The notes beneath the pieces are model-generated. The model did not search any database. It had not been told where the DNA came from and saw nothing but the letters and a program-made list of their open reading frames with translations. The position numbers and the translations under genes are program-made. A stretch of 5,614 nucleotides of DNA from Streptomyces sp. NBS 14/10 (GTDB lineage Bacteria > Actinomycetota > Actinomycetes > Streptomycetales > Streptomycetaceae), in the NCBI RefSeq assembly GCF_002224125.1, contig NZ_NCSM01000051.1:22393-28006 (forward strand). The letters run 5' to 3'. The number at the start of each line of letters is the position of its first letter. Position 1 is the stretch's first letter. Positions 5,604 to 5,614 of the stretch are shown here, piece after piece.

Positions 5604-5614
5604 TCACGCGGCAT

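Noticed and set aside
5438..5614. Plus-strand frame from ATG 5438 running to the window edge
   Set aside because: GGAG lies only 4 nt before the ATG, the 59 visible residues resemble nothing known, and the minus-strand IstB-like reading explains the region at least as well.
1..5614. CRISPR arrays, tRNA or rRNA genes, riboswitches
   Set aside because: No regularly spaced direct repeats, cloverleaf-like segments, rRNA signatures or known riboswitch cores were noticed on either strand.

Overview
The window is high-GC actinomycete DNA, most likely Streptomyces or a close relative. It carries one compact biosynthetic cassette, with every gene on the minus strand. Reading 5'->3' on that strand, the order is: an ANL-family AMP-forming synthetase (about 5302-3758), a UbiA-type aromatic prenyltransferase (3529-2588), a UbiC-type chorismate lyase (2543-1932), an FAD-dependent epoxidase/monooxygenase (1923-502) and a small SnoaL-like protein (505-128). 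These families in this order match the five-gene ximA-ximB-ximC-ximD-ximE set known from Streptomyces xiamenensis, which makes the prenylated benzopyran xiamenmycin. No search was run, so the assignment rests on family motifs, gene order and strand.

The proposed pathway, by analogy with the known xim system, is as follows. XimC cleaves chorismate to 4-hydroxybenzoate and pyruvate. XimB, a membrane enzyme, attaches a geranyl chain ortho to the hydroxyl. XimD epoxidises the proximal double bond of the chain. XimE directs the phenol to open the epoxide and form the hydroxylated pyran ring (xiamenmycin B). XimA activates the ring carboxylate as an adenylate and joins it to an amino acid (L-threonine in xiamenmycin A). 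The window has no prenyl diphosphate synthase, transporter or regulator, so precursor supply, export and control must come from elsewhere.

Layout from right to left: 5394-5603 holds a startless minus-strand reading frame that may be a decayed IS21-type IstB helper ATPase. A candidate -10 box (5338-5343) and a good Shine-Dalgarno sequence precede ximA. A 228-bp AT-richer gap (3530-3757) separates ximA from ximBCDE and contains several short inverted repeats. ximB-C-D-E form a tight block: 44 nt between B and C, 8 nt between C and D with the D ribosome-binding site overlapping the C stop codon, and a 4-nt GTGA overlap between D and E. The left edge (1-127) has no gene but carries a perfect 8-bp stem-loop at positions 1-20 that may end the transcript.

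Two rare leucine TTA codons lie in frame in this block, one in ximB (codon 17) and one in ximC (codon 53). In Streptomyces these would make the early pathway steps depend on the bldA tRNA. The very long plus-strand reading frames opposite ximB-D and ximA are high-GC antisense shadows and are not annotated.
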